From positions 1 to 57,500 of the forward strand of contig RPFO01000213.1 in the NCBI GenBank assembly GCA_009746045.1: a DNA stretch of 57,500 nucleotides, given 5' to 3'. The stretch's first letter is position 1, and each line of letters opens with the position of its first letter. The stretch comes from Mesostigma viride. Taxonomy: Eukaryota > Streptophyta > Mesostigmatophyceae > Mesostigmatales > Mesostigmataceae. Made by a program: the position numbers and the translations under genes. Below are positions 1-11,031 of the stretch, piece after piece. A model generated the notes under the pieces. The model saw only the letters and a program-made list of their open reading frames with translations, was not told where the DNA came from and did no database searches.

Positions 1-148
1 ACAAGTTCAGCCATTCCTCGTTTATGCGGTCCAACGTCGCTTCAATAGGGCATGTGATTAATATCTGGTAACAACTTATATATGTTGGCACGCCATGCGT
101 CCAGGAATAGCTGTCTCACTTAATAATGCATGCAAGCAACCATCAAAA

Positions 149-553
149 TCACTTTGTCATGAAATCACTTGCCGGGATTTCAGTTTCTCGCTGGCCGGCC
201 TGAAAAAGCTGGTTCTTTATAAACTCTTTCCGATCCGCAGGCTTCTTAGACCACATGTCGGTCCTCATCGTCCTGAGCTCCTCGAAATGCACGCTTCTCA
301 AACAATGGCGGCCACAACCACAGTCCCAGTCCCTGCAAAGTGCCGCAGCCAAGGACGAATCCTGGGTGCATTTCGCCAACACGGCGGCTGCAGATAACCG
401 GACCCCGCGCCTCGCCATCATATTGAACACGACGACGCCCAGGAGTAATAGCAAGAAGAACATTCCCAAAACCTGCCAACCCAGCGCCCCCGCACTGGGC
501 TCCATGAAAACGCCGGGTCTCGCCATGGCTATGTCAACTGGGCAATGTTGCAA
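149..553 (-). CDS. Possible small one-pass membrane protein or transposon-encoded N-terminus, unrecognised
   Basis: An open frame of 134 codons. It has one strongly hydrophobic stretch around residues 26-48 (core GMFFLLLLLGVVVF), then a Cys-rich block (CGCGRHC near residue 79) and a charged tail with RKEFIKNQL. A Cys cluster followed by an Arg/Lys-rich helix is reminiscent of the N-terminal modules of some uncharacterised transposon proteins, but I cannot name a family. It sits next to a large palindrome and a decayed transposase, so mobile-element origin is plausible. No introns or promoter were resolved, and it could be a chance frame. Confidence 0.3.
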   Translation of the reverse strand: MQHCPVDIAMARPGVFMEPSAGALGWQVLGMFFLLLLLGVVVFNMMARRGVRLSAAAVLAKCTQDSSLAAALCRDWDCGCGRHCLRSVHFEELRTMRTDMWSKKPADRKEFIKNQLFQAGQRETEIPASDFMTK

Positions 554-771
554 ACATCATTTGTCCCCCCCCCTCCCCATCTATTTCTACGTTGGCAGAT
601 GGCAAACGTAGATCCCACGCCATGTGTGGGGGGGAATAAAACATGGCAGACCGGGATGTCACGCCAGCCCGGTCTGCCCGAGTTGTTTAGCCCATGTTAC
701 CTTCATCATTTGGCAGCGATCACCATCGCTGCCGCTCTCGTGAATTCGGGTGAAAGCGCACGGTGTCACGG

Positions 772-1057
772 TGTCTCAACATGTTTGTAGTTGGTTTGTA
801 GTTGGTGTCTCGGTGTCTCAGAAACTCGTGGTCCGCATTGAGTGGGTGTCACGGTGTCACGACATCTGATTGGCCCGGTTCAGATTCGTTTTTTTTTTAA
901 ATTTTTTTTTAATTCGTTTTTTTTTTTTTTTAATTTGGGGCGAATCTGAACCGGGCCAATCAGATGTCGTGACACCGTGACACCCACTCAATGCGGACCA
1001 CGAGTTTCTGAGACACCGAGACACCAACTACAAACCAACTACAAACATGTTGAGACA
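772..1057. repeat. Large palindrome: 117-bp inverted arms around a 52-bp T-rich loop
   Basis: Positions 772-888 read essentially as the reverse complement of 941-1057. The loop 889-940 is almost only T and A. The arms contain the phrase GTGTCACGGTGTCAC, the same octamer-based motif that builds the minisatellite at 6,230-6,970. The structure could be a foldback element or MITE relic, or the product of an inverted duplication. No flanking target-site duplication was identified. Confidence 0.95.
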
Positions 1058-1421
1058 TGGGTGTCACAACCGATGTCACAAGGTGTGCAGCAGGTATTTC
1101 CTTTCAATCCCCGAGGAAATTATCAACCATTCATCGGCCATTCTGGTCAGGATAGCTAAGAATGGCTAGCGAATAAAAAGGCAGTATCGAGGCTGGAAAT
1201 TTTAGTGTATGCTCCTAGGGTCATATATTACTTGCCGTTATTTTTTTTCGCCACAAATTCTGCGGAGTCCTTCCATTTTGGCGTCATTCACAGGTGGGTG
1301 CCTGTTTTGTCGCCGATTTTCTCTCGACCCCACCTACCTGCAGCAAAAAATTTTCCCGATGAAAGTCGCCCTAACATCTGGTTTTTGACACTAACCGACG
1401 CATTTTTTAGTTTTTAAGGCC
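1058..1421. other. Spacer with no recognised gene
   Basis: AT-rich stretch between the palindrome and the transposase-like relic. I see no convincing open frame, RNA or repeat. Confidence 0.5.
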
Positions 1422-1920
1422 TTGACCGAAGCACTTTTTTCATTACCGGCTCAGTTTGCTTTAACCGAGCTGGCGCGATTTTTTAATCCAATTTCTAGGC
1501 TGGGCCAGGCGTCGCAGACCCGTAATCCGTTTTTAAGTGCTTTTGTGCCCGATATCGTGTCTTTTGCAGGCGTTCTTGGCATCAAAGACGCCGTGGCGTC
1601 AGGGGCTAAAACGGACCTCCGCACGTTCGTTAACTGCGGCGAGCATGTCAATGCCGCCAGCAATTTTTGCTGCCGCGTCTGTGAAACGATTGCGATGCAA
1701 GACCGTTGTCGACGTGACGGAGTGGTATGTGCACATTCAGGTGCGAATTTCTTCGCTGTTGAAACCCCGGCCGGTAGCAGACAAGTATTTCACCGTATCC
1801 CCTTTCCCCGAGTCTCTCTTTTCCGTCATGTTTTCATCTTACGGAAAGCGCGTATAAAGCATCAGTGAGCGACAGTATGATGGCGAGCCGTTTGCTCGCA
1901 TCAGGGCTGTGCGGCTTATT
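1422..1920 (+). pseudogene. Decayed DDE-type transposase fragment (ISL2EU/Harbinger-like, tentative)
   Basis: Two reading frames carry pieces that fit the order of a DDE_Tnp_4-type catalytic domain. One frame has MPPAIFAAASVKRLR followed by KTVVDVTEWYV, where the family typically has an Asp-x-Thr-Glu motif. Near position 1,850 the similarity shifts frame to AYKASVSDSMMASRLLASGL, resembling the family's GxxSD...SGL segment. The frame change and the stops downstream indicate a dead copy. The assignment rests on motif order only. Confidence 0.35.
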
Positions 1921-2016
1921 CTAGAGAGAAGCGACATCAAGCAGATTTTGCAGCCGGATGTGAGGGAGGGGCCCTGCTGGGGTGGGAATAAACTGCTGTG
2001 AGTGACCGATCCACTC

Positions 2017-3404
2017 CCTTCCTCCCTCCCTCCCTCCCTCCCTCCCTCCTCTCCTCCCTCCCTCCTCCCTCCCTCCTCCCTCCCTCCCTCCCTCCCTCCT
2101 CCCTCCCTCCCTCCCTCCCTCCCTCCCTCCCTCCCTCCCTCCCTCCCTCCTCCTCCTCCTCCCTCCCTCCCTCCCTCCCTCCCTCCCTCCCTCCCTCCCT
2201 CCCTCCCTCCCTCCCTCCCTCCCTCCCTCCTCCCTCCCTCCTCCTCCCTCCCTCCCTCCCTCCCTCCCTCCCTCCCTCCCTCCCTCCTCCCTCCCTCCCT
2301 CCCTCCCTCCCTCCCTCCCTCCCTCCCTCCCTCCCTCCTCCTCCTCCCTCCCTCCCTCCCTCCCTCCCTCCCTCCCTCCTCCTCCTCCCTCCCTCCCTCC
2401 TCCCTCCCTCCCTCCCTCCCTCCCTCCTCCTCCCTCCCTCCCTCCCTCCTCCTCCCTCCCTCCCTCCCTCTCCCTCCTCCCTCCCTCCCTCCCTCCCTCC
2501 CTCCCTCCCTCCCTCCTCCTCCCTCCTCCTCCCTCCCTCCCTCCTCCTCCCTCCCTCCCTCCCTCCCTCCCTCCCTCCCTCCCTCCCTCCTCCCTCCCTC
2601 CTCTCCCTCCCTCCTCCTCCCTCCCTCTCCTCCTCCCTCCCTCCCTCCCTCCCTCCCTCCCTCCCTCCTCCCTCCCTCCCTCCCCTCCCTCCCTCCCTCC
2701 CTCCTCCCTCCCTCCCTCCTCCTCCCTCCCTCCCTCCTCCTCCCTCCCTCCCTCCCTCCTCCTCCTCCCTCCCTCCCTCCCTCCCTCCCTCCCTCTCCCT
2801 CCCTCCCTCCCTCCCTCCTCCCTCCCTCCCTCCCTCCCTCCCTCCCTCCCTCCCTCCCTCCTCCCTCTCCTCTCCCTCCCTCCCTCCCTCCCTCCCTCCC
2901 TCCCTCCCTCCTCCCTCCCTCCCTCCCTCCCTCCCTCCCTCCCTCCCTCCCTCCCTCCCTCCTCCCTCCCTCCTCCCCTCCCTCCCTCCCTCCCTCCCTC
3001 CCCCTCCCTCCCCTCCCTCCCTCCCTCCCTCCCTCCCCCCCCACCCACCCACCCACCCACCCACCCACCCACCCACCACCCACCCACCCACCCACCCACC
3101 CACCCACCACCCACCCACCCACCCACCCACCACCCACCCACCCACCCACCCACCCACCCACCCACCCACCCACCACCCACCCACCCACCCACCCACCCAC
3201 CCACCCACCCACCCACCCACCCACCCACCCACCCACCCACCCACCCACCCACCCACCCACCCACCCACCCACCCACCCACCCACCCACCCACCCACCCAC
3301 CCACCCACCCACCCACCCACCCACCCACCCACCCACCCACCCACCCACCCACCCACCCACCCACCACCCACCCACCACCCACCCACCCCCCACCACCCAC
3401 CACA

Positions 3405-3476
<72 letters not shown>

Positions 3477-3566
3477 CTCACTCACTCACTCACTCACTCA
3501 CTCACTCACTCACTCACTCACTCACTCACTCACTCACTCACTCACTCACTCACTCACTCACTCACT
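2017..3566. repeat. 1.55-kb compound tetranucleotide microsatellite, four successive motifs
   Basis: Four blocks follow one another without unique DNA between them: CCCT/CCT units to about 3,040, CCCA units to about 3,403, CGCA units to about 3,475, and CTCA units to about 3,566. The first block has frequent 3-bp CCT phase slips and the last two are very regular. All plus-strand units are pyrimidine- or C-rich. The long open frames here (poly-SLPP, poly-WVGG, poly-THPP) are by-products of the repeat. Confidence 0.98.
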
Positions 3567-4089
3567 TAGTAACTTGCACATGCACCACATGCGCAAGGAG
3601 GACACCAAGAGCTTCACCAACCACCGTCGAAAGCTTGGCTGTGATGCCAAGGGCAAGGGTGTGGGGGTGTCCATGTTGACACAGTGCATGAAGGCTGACA
3701 AGGTCAGGCAGAGATTGTGCAGGGAGGTGCCACTACCTCCTAGCTAGCGATACCGAGATGAGGGCGCGCAAACGCATCAGCGCCATGCCGCGTGTTGAGT
3801 AATTTGCAACTACATTACTTGGCATGCTGTGGGTGCACGTGTAAAATGACCTTTCTAGCCATGCATGCGACAGCTGCCAATATTATGTTCAGCAAGCTCC
3901 TCCCTATAATAGAAATTGCGTGAGCATCCACATGGCCACATGTGCATATTGTCAGCTGTGTCTATATCAATGAACTTTTATGTATGTCTCCTGGACGGGT
4001 TGTCTTACATCACTCGTGAATGGTTTCCATGTTTTAGTGAGTCATCTTATTTGAGTTGACCAGATTGTCTCCTTGATATTCCACACTGG
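3567..4089. other. Spacer with no recognised gene
   Basis: Unique-looking sequence between the microsatellite and the 173-bp tandem repeat. A short frame continues out of the microsatellite to 3,747 but resembles nothing I know. One copy of the dispersed motif TTGTCTCCTTGATA lies near 4,066. Confidence 0.4.
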
Positions 4090-4690
4090 CAGTTTCGCAT
4101 CCATGGGTAAGAATTTGTAATGGAAACTGGCAGGTATGGCATTGATAGCTCTACCAAATAGAACATGATCGGCCTGAATTTTTGTGGAATGTCTAAAATC
4201 ATGATGGCTAAGATGCATGCAAGTTTCCAGCCTCAACAGAGCACATCTTGTACGGAAACTGCACTGAAATGTGATGAAAAATACGAAAAACGTGCATTTT
4301 TGGTAACATTTGTGAGCAAACTGACATCAAATACCCTCTGATGGTTCTGAATTTTTGTGGAATGTCTAAAATAATGATGGCAAAGATGCATGCAAGTTTC
4401 CAGCCTGAACTGAGCACATCTTGTATGGAAACTGCCATGGAATGTGATGAAAAATACGAAAAACGTGCATTTTTGGTAACATTTGTGAGCAAACTGACAT
4501 CAAATACCCTATGATGGACCTGAATTTTTGTGGGATGTCTAGAATAATGATGTTTAAGATGCCTACAAGTTTCCAGCCTCAACCGAGCACAGCTTGTATG
4601 GAAACTGCAATGAAATGTGATGAAAAATACAAAAAACGCACATTTTTGCTAGCATTTGGTGGCATTTTGTTACCAAATGCGGTTGGATGA
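4090..4690. repeat. 173-bp tandem repeat, about 3.3 copies
   Basis: The phrase GAATTTTTGTGG recurs at 4,176, 4,349 and 4,522, a spacing of exactly 173 bp. The rest of the unit (GATGCATGCAAGTTTCCAGC, TGTATGGAAACTGC, GTGATGAAAAATAC) is conserved with point changes. The array is AT-rich compared with its surroundings. Confidence 0.9.
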
Positions 4691-4914
4691 CCATCAGATC
4701 TTGTGTACAGTCATTAGTCATGAGTATCAACTTACTTGCAAACAGCCAGGTCAAGAACTCTTTATTTGCATATTAGAATGTATTTGTTTATATTAAAATC
4801 TGGAAAACTGCTAAAAATAGAAATGCCAAAAATAGGTCAGCTGAGGTCCGGTAAGTCCGGAAAGTTGCAATCCTTCTACTGGTGTCCTGAACATGCTACC
4901 TACCAAGATCTAGC

Positions 4915-5907
4915 ATGTTTCGACAATATTTGCATCGTACAGGAGTTATAAGGCTGTTTTTTGGCACTTTCAGACCGTTGTGTGCGGAGCATGACGATGG
5001 AACGGGCGTAGCACGGCCAACGGGGGAGGAGACTGAGAGCGCAGTTGATGCGGGGACACCCGTAGGTGATGAAGGGCGGGGGAATAAGAAATCGCACGTG
5101 TACGTCAAGGTTAAGGCCCTGACCGAGAGGGTCAATGCTTTGGAGAACCAACGAAGAATGCCATCCACCCCAGCAAGTGCTGCACCCAGCTCCAGCACTG
5201 GCGTTGGCACGGAGCTTCGCCGGCCCGCTGCGCCTGCCGCGTTGGGGCAACGCGAAAGCTTCAGCGCGGCCCATGGCCAAGTGACAGGACTGCAACCAGC
5301 ACACCGTCAACAAGAGCCACGCGCGCGCGCAGTCGCAATGGATGGGCCGAGGCAGCTGGATCGGGAGGGGGAACCGTACGGCGAGCACGGTGTGTACGCG
5401 CCGTACGACCAAGGAATGCATGCCCAGCCTACTGCCGCTGGCAGGCAAGCGGCCAATGCTTATGTATACCATGCCGGCATGTACGATCCACAGCCTGGCG
5501 AAGGGTCGGCAGCTGATACACATCAGCCTTGAGGTCGCGGCACATTGCAACAAACCACCTACGTTGAGAACCCTGAGCCCGTGCAGCATTACAATGACGG
5601 CACTTACCGTTATGCCGCAGCCCCCCTCTAAGGAGATCTCCAAGGAAGACAAAGCCGAGGCCCCAAATCCCCAAGGCCGCCGGGGAGCAAGACTGGCAAC
5701 ATCATGATGAGGGAGGAGGTTATGCAGCCAGGGATTCTCATTTCATGGGTCATAGTCATTTTGATGAGCAAGGGACGTGGGCCTACAACGCCCACGTCCG
5801 GCCGGCCCCACAACCTGGCACATGCCCAGGCTCCACCGCGGAAAAGGCCACCCTACTCGCAAGATGTAGACGAGTCGGGGCAACACGATTATTATGGTTC
5901 ATATTAG
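4915..5907 (+). pseudogene. Decayed low-complexity ORF with coiled-coil start, possibly a gag/ORF1-like element protein
   Basis: An open frame of 205 codons (4,915-5,532) contains a short predicted coiled coil (VKVKALTERVNALENQ) followed by a Gly/Pro/Gln/Tyr-rich tail. Protein-like sequence continues in other frames downstream, ending with RKRPPYSQDVDESGQHDYYG before a stop at about 5,907. The frame changes suggest a degenerate gene. A coiled coil plus disordered tail fits a retroelement nucleocapsid-type protein, but no zinc knuckle or catalytic domain is visible, so this is only a suggestion. Confidence 0.35.
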
Positions 5908-6229
5908 ATTGGGCATGTATGGTTTTGATACGGCATTTGCTTGGCACCAGATTCTGCATTAAAGAAAGCTGTATGCAAATCATTGTCAGGTAAGTTTAAG
6001 CTAATTTATACATTATTTTATCTTGCATTTGATATTAAAGAGGCAGAGAGACACAGTTGGCAGATGCAAGTTTGCTAGGCCATGTAATAGGGATTATTGG
6101 TCATCCATCATATTCATAAATTTTCTTTTATTTATACATGGTTGCATAATACATTAATGTTGCGTTAATACTTTGTGGCACTAAACAACAAAATCATGAA
6201 ATGCTAGTGCTATCGTGTCATATTGTCAC
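5908..6229. other. AT-rich spacer, no recognised gene
   Basis: No frame of note and no repeat. It leads directly into the octamer minisatellite. Confidence 0.5.
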
Positions 6230-6970
6230 TATCATGCTGTCACGGTGTCACAATGTCACGATGTCACGGTGTCACAATGTCACCTCATGTTAATCAGTGC
6301 TTCTGGGCAATGTAATATCATTGTTGCAACCCCATGGGCGCCACATTACCTTGTGACACCATACAAAATCGTAAAATACTAGCGTTATGGTGCCATCGTG
6401 TCACGGTGTCACGGTGTCACGGTGTCACGGTGTCACGGTGTCACGGTGTCACGGTGTCACAATGTCACCTCATGTTAATCAGTGCTTCTGGGCAATGTAA
6501 TATCATTGTTGCAACCCCATGGGCGCCACATTACCTTGTGACACCATACAAAATCGTAAAATACTAGCGTTATGGTGCCATCGTGTCACGGTGTCACGGT
6601 GTCACGGTGTCACGGTGTCACGGTGTCACGGTGTCACGGTGTCACGGTGTCACAATGTCACCTCATGTTAATCAGTGCTTCTGGGCAATGTAATATCATT
6701 GTTGCAACCCCATGGGCGCCACATTACCTTTTGACACCATACAAAATCGTAAAATACTAGCGTTATGGTGCCATCGTGTCACGGTGTCACGGTGTCACCG
6801 TGTCACAATGTCACCTCATGTTAATCAGTGCTTCTGGGCAATGTAATATCATTGTTGCAACCCCATGGGCGCCACATTACCTTGTGACACCATACAAAAT
6901 CGTAAAATACTAGCGTTATGGTGTCACGGTGTCACGGTGTCACGGTGTCACGGTGTCACGGTGTCACAAC
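6230..6970. repeat. Nested minisatellite: four long units separated by runs of the octamer GGTGTCAC
   Basis: A conserved block of about 120 bp (beginning CACCTCATGTTAATCAGTG and ending ACTAGCGTTATGGTG) occurs four times. Between copies lie variable numbers of the 8-bp unit GGTGTCAC, from about two to eight. The spacing of the long unit therefore varies (roughly 150 to 190 bp). The octamer also appears in the arms of the palindrome at 772-1,057. Confidence 0.92.
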
Positions 6971-7077
6971 ATGTTGGGACAATAACCTACATGCTTTGGA
7001 CTTACGAGAGGCCCTAAATAACAAAGTTTGAAAAATCTCAATTTGTAGTAGTGTTCTAGTACAAATCCAGACGAGCT

Positions 7078-8830
7078 TAGGGGGGGGTCAGGTCGTCGTC
7101 CAGCGTCCAGGTGAGGTCGCGCAACCGCTTGCGACGAGAGAGGAACCGCTGCTTGTCCTCACGGGACTGGGGAAGGTGAGCAGGACTGGTGGTGGGGCCA
7201 CCTTGTCCCGTGAGTGGGGAAGGCGGTGGCACCGGCCCACGCAGTTCTACCTCACCTACCAGGCCCATGAGGGAAAGGAGCTGGTCCTTGAGCTCGTCGG
7301 CAAGGGCGTTTGCCGTCTCCCCTGGCTTCTGGGGGAAACGACGCAGCACCACTCGGCACTCGCGGCGAGCGCGGTCGGTGGCCTCCCGTTCTTCGGCATG
7401 GCGGTGGTCCTCCAGCTCCTGGAGCTTCGTGGCGATGGCGTCGGTGGTTAATTGAGGCGGCCGGTCGCTGACCGCAGCAGGTCCGCATATAGGCCGAGAG
7501 CAGCGGGAGGTCGCCAGCATCCTGCCGGGGTGGCTGCATGCATGGGATGCGATGGTGGCCGTCTGCTCCGCTATATCTTTGGGACCTGTGTGGCCAGGGC
7601 CTCGGTGTGCATGGGCGGTGATGCATGGCTTCAAGCTTCTTCATCAGAGCACGCCGCACTTCCCCTCCACCTGGTTGAGGCGGGAGAGGAGTGCAGCATG
7701 TTCCTCGGATGCCTGCGCCGTGGTCGGCAGCGCCGTGACCTCAGCTCAGTAGCTTGTGTGCGACCTCTGTATTGGAGACCTTGGCCTCCACCGTGTTGAG
7801 CGCTGTAGTCATCAATGTCATCTTCTCGGCCAGCGGCCAGGTCACGTGCTAGGACTCCAGCACTGCTCGGAGGTCATCCTTGCGCTTAGGTGCATCCTTG
7901 GGCTTAGATGTCGACGGTGGAGGTGGAGGCGGCAGTGGACGGGTGGATTCGAGGAGAGTGGAGGTGGAGGTGACCGGCGGAGGTGGAAAGGTGAGGGAGC
8001 TCAGCAGGCTGCCAGCGTGCCGCCCACTCGATCGGCTGCAACATCTGCAGCGAGGGGAGTCACGTGCTGCTGGAGGGCCGGCTTCCGTAAGGATGGATCG
8101 GAGTGTGGGGGCGGAGATGGATGGAGCCCAGATCTCGCCATCTCCACGCATGAGGAGGGAGCAGAGGCAGAGGCATGCTAGCTGAAGGCGGTGTTGGGGT
8201 TGGGGGTGGTTCGTCAAATAGGCGAGGGGGCACAATTTACCGTCCTCGAAGATGAGACGGTCGATGCAGTGGAGATGGGGGGTCAGCTCGTTTAAGCGAA
8301 GCTGTGGTACCCGCAGAAGATGCAATGCATATGGCAGTGCTCGGGGACATGTTGGTCCAGTCGTGATCGTCGATTTTGAAATTAAGGTTGGGCCGTCGGA
8401 AGCGCAGTCATTCTGTCCATGGGCGCGATTCTTCAGTCTGGGCGGCTGCGTTTGGGATCGGGTGATGCCGATGCATGGCGAGGCCGCAGGAGCCGAGTGC
8501 ACTACTATAATGCTTGAGAAGTGTCACCGCTGGCCATGGCCAGGTGGTAGGCCGGGCCGGCGCGGAACTACAGCCGCGCGGAGAGTGCAGGCGAATCGAA
8601 TTTCTTGGCAGCCGCATCGCAGCCACAAGGCTGCGTTGCGTATAGTCGAGCGTTTGCTCGCCATGCATAATATTGCGTTTTAGTTTCGGGAAAATATATC
8701 AGCGTGTGCGTCTTAGTAGAAAGACGAAGCGATTGTGATATTCACAGCCGAATTTAGTGCCCAACCAAACGTGAAAGTTATGAGGGCCGCCGTCAGCCAT
8801 GGCTACCTCGTGGCTCGTGCCATGCAATTA
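7078..8830 (-). pseudogene. LINE ORF1-like retroelement relic with 5' leader
   Basis: Reading on the minus strand, the segment from about 7,650 down to 7,078 contains pieces of an L1-type ORF1 protein in several frames. Visible are the coiled-coil end (IATKLQELEDHR), the RNA-binding core (RECRVVLRRFPQKPGE) and the C-terminal segment (RFLSRRKRLRDLTWTLDDDL). The coding part is broken by frameshifts. The upstream stretch 8,640-8,830 matches the leader of the element at 39,175-41,210 (shared phrases GCTGCGTTGCGT, TTGTGATATTCAC and GCCATGGCTACCTCGTGGCT). I infer this is its 5' untranslated or promoter region. No reverse transcriptase follows. Confidence 0.7.
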
Positions 8831-9049
8831 CGGCCATATATAATAATGACGTCCAACTCCAAGTCGGGATGAAGCAGAGTTGGTATATCTGCGACTCCAG
8901 ACCTGGGGCAGTGAGTCGCACCACTTGCCTTCACGGGTGAAGTATCCGCGTGTAGAAAAGTACCTCATCGGGTACTCGATCCGTGGCATGCCTTCAGTGC
9001 ATGTTCACACACTTACTTATTATAGCATCTAGAGAGGACTAGCTAGCTA

Positions 9050-9450
9050 TTATATAAGCTCCCGTTGGGGAGTCACGGAGTATTATTACTTAATGGATGG
9101 ATGGATGGACAAACAATCCTACCGGTTCTATTGTATCTATATCTAATGCCAAACTAACAAACCGAGGGACATGCCACGTTACTAGCTAGCAGGTAGTGCC
9201 AAGCTCTAGCGGTCACGCCGGGCCGTTCTTCTCATGATGGGTGACGCGCCTCTTCGATCCCCACTGGGGGGTGATCATTGTCCTCTATTATACGTACGAC
9301 CGCCCTCCATGCAGTAGGGAAGCCGCGTGTTTGCAAACGCGGGAAGCATGCTAAGCAAGCCGGTATACTGGAGGGGGCGGTCATCCACGTCGACCACAAG
9401 CCCTGGCAGGCGCCCCGCGCCCCCCGCCAGGTATCCCCAGCAGCCATGCA
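9050..9450 (-). mobile_element. LINE 3'-end fragment (end of ORF2 plus 3' UTR)
   Basis: The minus strand encodes VVRIIEDNDHPPVGIEEARHP before a stop. This resembles WAQVIEDNEPPPVGKRPR at 38,571-38,690 on the plus strand, so both look like the tail of the same type of ORF2. Downstream is the terminal hairpin CTCCCCAACGGGAG (9,061-9,076), close to a TAATAATACT-type tail. It is truncated and non-functional. Confidence 0.55.
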
Positions 9451-9674
9451 CAGCCTAGGGAATATATGTATTAAAAAAATATAATTACTTACAGCAGAGT
9501 GAAATCACTCAAACCAAAGCAAACGCCCAGCTATAAACCTATATACAGAGCCATGTCAAAGCTCTATACTACGATAAGACCAATGGAAACGCCTAACGGG
9601 AGGAACCTAATAGCCCTGCTGCACCGCAAAATCAGCCCGCGTACGGCGGAGCATGATGTCAGCCATGGCCCGAG

Positions 9675-10900
9675 TCAGCGCCACCGACAGCGCTGACGCC
9701 AATATGACGTCCAGGTTCGCGCCGACCATGGGGCCCGCTGGCCCTCCAGGTCCAGCCGGTCCTCCCGGAGCCGGCAACACTCCTTGAAGAAGGCGGAGGT
9801 CAGGGGCCCCATGGCCCCAAACTCCTCCAGGACAAAGGGCACCACACGATGGTGCCCGACGTCGCCGTAGGCCAGGAGCTTGGCCCGCTCCGCCCGGTCC
9901 GCCGTGTAACCTGCCGTGAGGGAGGCCCCAGCCACGTGGCTAAGAGCCAAGGGCCGCGCCACCGAAACGTCGATAAGCAGATGCCGGCCACCCCCCTCAA
10001 AGTCCAGCACCACGATGTCAGGCCGGTGGTTGGGGGAATAGAAGGCAGCGCCATCCGCATCCTCGGACCGGATGTTCGCGTGGGGGAAAACCGACCGAAT
10101 CATGGCTAGCACCACCGTCAGGAGGACAGTGTGCAAATACAAATACCAATTCTGATTCTGTTGGCCCCCCATGCAGGCAAGGTAGTGAGTCCCCGTGGGA
10201 TCCAGCGGCTGCCCACAACTACCGCAAGGCCGCCCGGCAGGAACAAGAGGCTGCGGGGCAAATAGCTGGTGCCGGAGCGCCACCGAGTAGTGGCTGGGAG
10301 CTAAGGCGAATGGGGGGGCCGGCCATGGGAAGAGCACGAAGGTACGCCGAGCCCACACTCCGCAAGGAAAGCGAGAACAGCCACGCACGTCCCTGGGCGT
10401 TGAGGTCCGCGAAAAGAGCCATCCAATCAGCCGTGTGCAGAATACCCGCGTAGGTTTTCTGGTGTTTATCGATGACGCGAGCAGGGAATGCGGCGGGAGA
10501 TTGAACGGAGGCGACCGAGGGAGTGCCGCGAGGGAGGTGGCGCTGTACCGCCTGAGCGGCACGGACGGGAGAACAGGCCTGCTGGATCTCAGCATAGGCC
10601 TCCTGGATGGCGGTGACGAAGGGCAAAGGGCTGCTGGGGTCCAGGAGGTCAGGCGCTGCCGTTGCCAAAAGGGGCAGGAGCCGGCAGCTTTCCGCCCACG
10701 ACTGAGCGACGGAGCCCAAAAATGCTGCTGGGGCCAGCCGGGCGGCACGAGTCAGACCACAGCCACCCATCCGTGCAGGCAGGGAGGCAATGCGAATAGC
10801 ATGTGGCGGGAGGTCGGGGCCCGGGACCAGATGCGCCAAGGCCGACTGGATGCGTTCGTCGTGGCCCTCGGCGGCCAGCCGGACCTGAGCCGGAAGAGCG
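9675..10900 (-). pseudogene. C-terminal part of a non-LTR retrotransposon polyprotein with restriction-like endonuclease motifs
   Basis: On the minus strand the upstream half carries LPARMGGCGLTRAARLAPAAF, typical of the region after the reverse-transcriptase palm/thumb. After one frameshift near 10,310 comes a CCHC-type finger (C-x2-C-x7-H-x4-C in CGSCGQPLDPTGTHYLACMG). RPDIVVLDFEGGGRHLLIDV follows, an RPD motif and a second Asp about 14 residues later. Finger plus RPD...D is the signature of restriction-enzyme-like endonuclease LINEs (R2-like and relatives). No reverse-transcriptase catalytic YADD is present, so this is a 5'-truncated, frameshifted copy. Confidence 0.65.
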
Positions 10901-11031
10901 GAATATATGTGGCCATAGTGTAGACTAGTCAGGCTAGCTTAGCTTAGCACGCGGCCCACGCCTATGCGCATGTGCGCCTATGATGGGACTCCCCACGGAC
11001 GTCTGATGCATTAAGAAATAAGAATTCAGCC

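Noticed and set aside
1839-3747. Long open frames of 500 or more codons (poly-SLPP, poly-WVGG, poly-GREGG, poly-THPP)
   Set aside because: Tetranucleotide repeats keep all frames open. The composition is dictated by the repeat and there is no non-repeat domain.
6230-6970. CRISPR-like spacing of short repeats
   Set aside because: The spacers are conserved and not unique, the repeat is 8 bp and directly tandem, and the genome is eukaryotic. It is a minisatellite.
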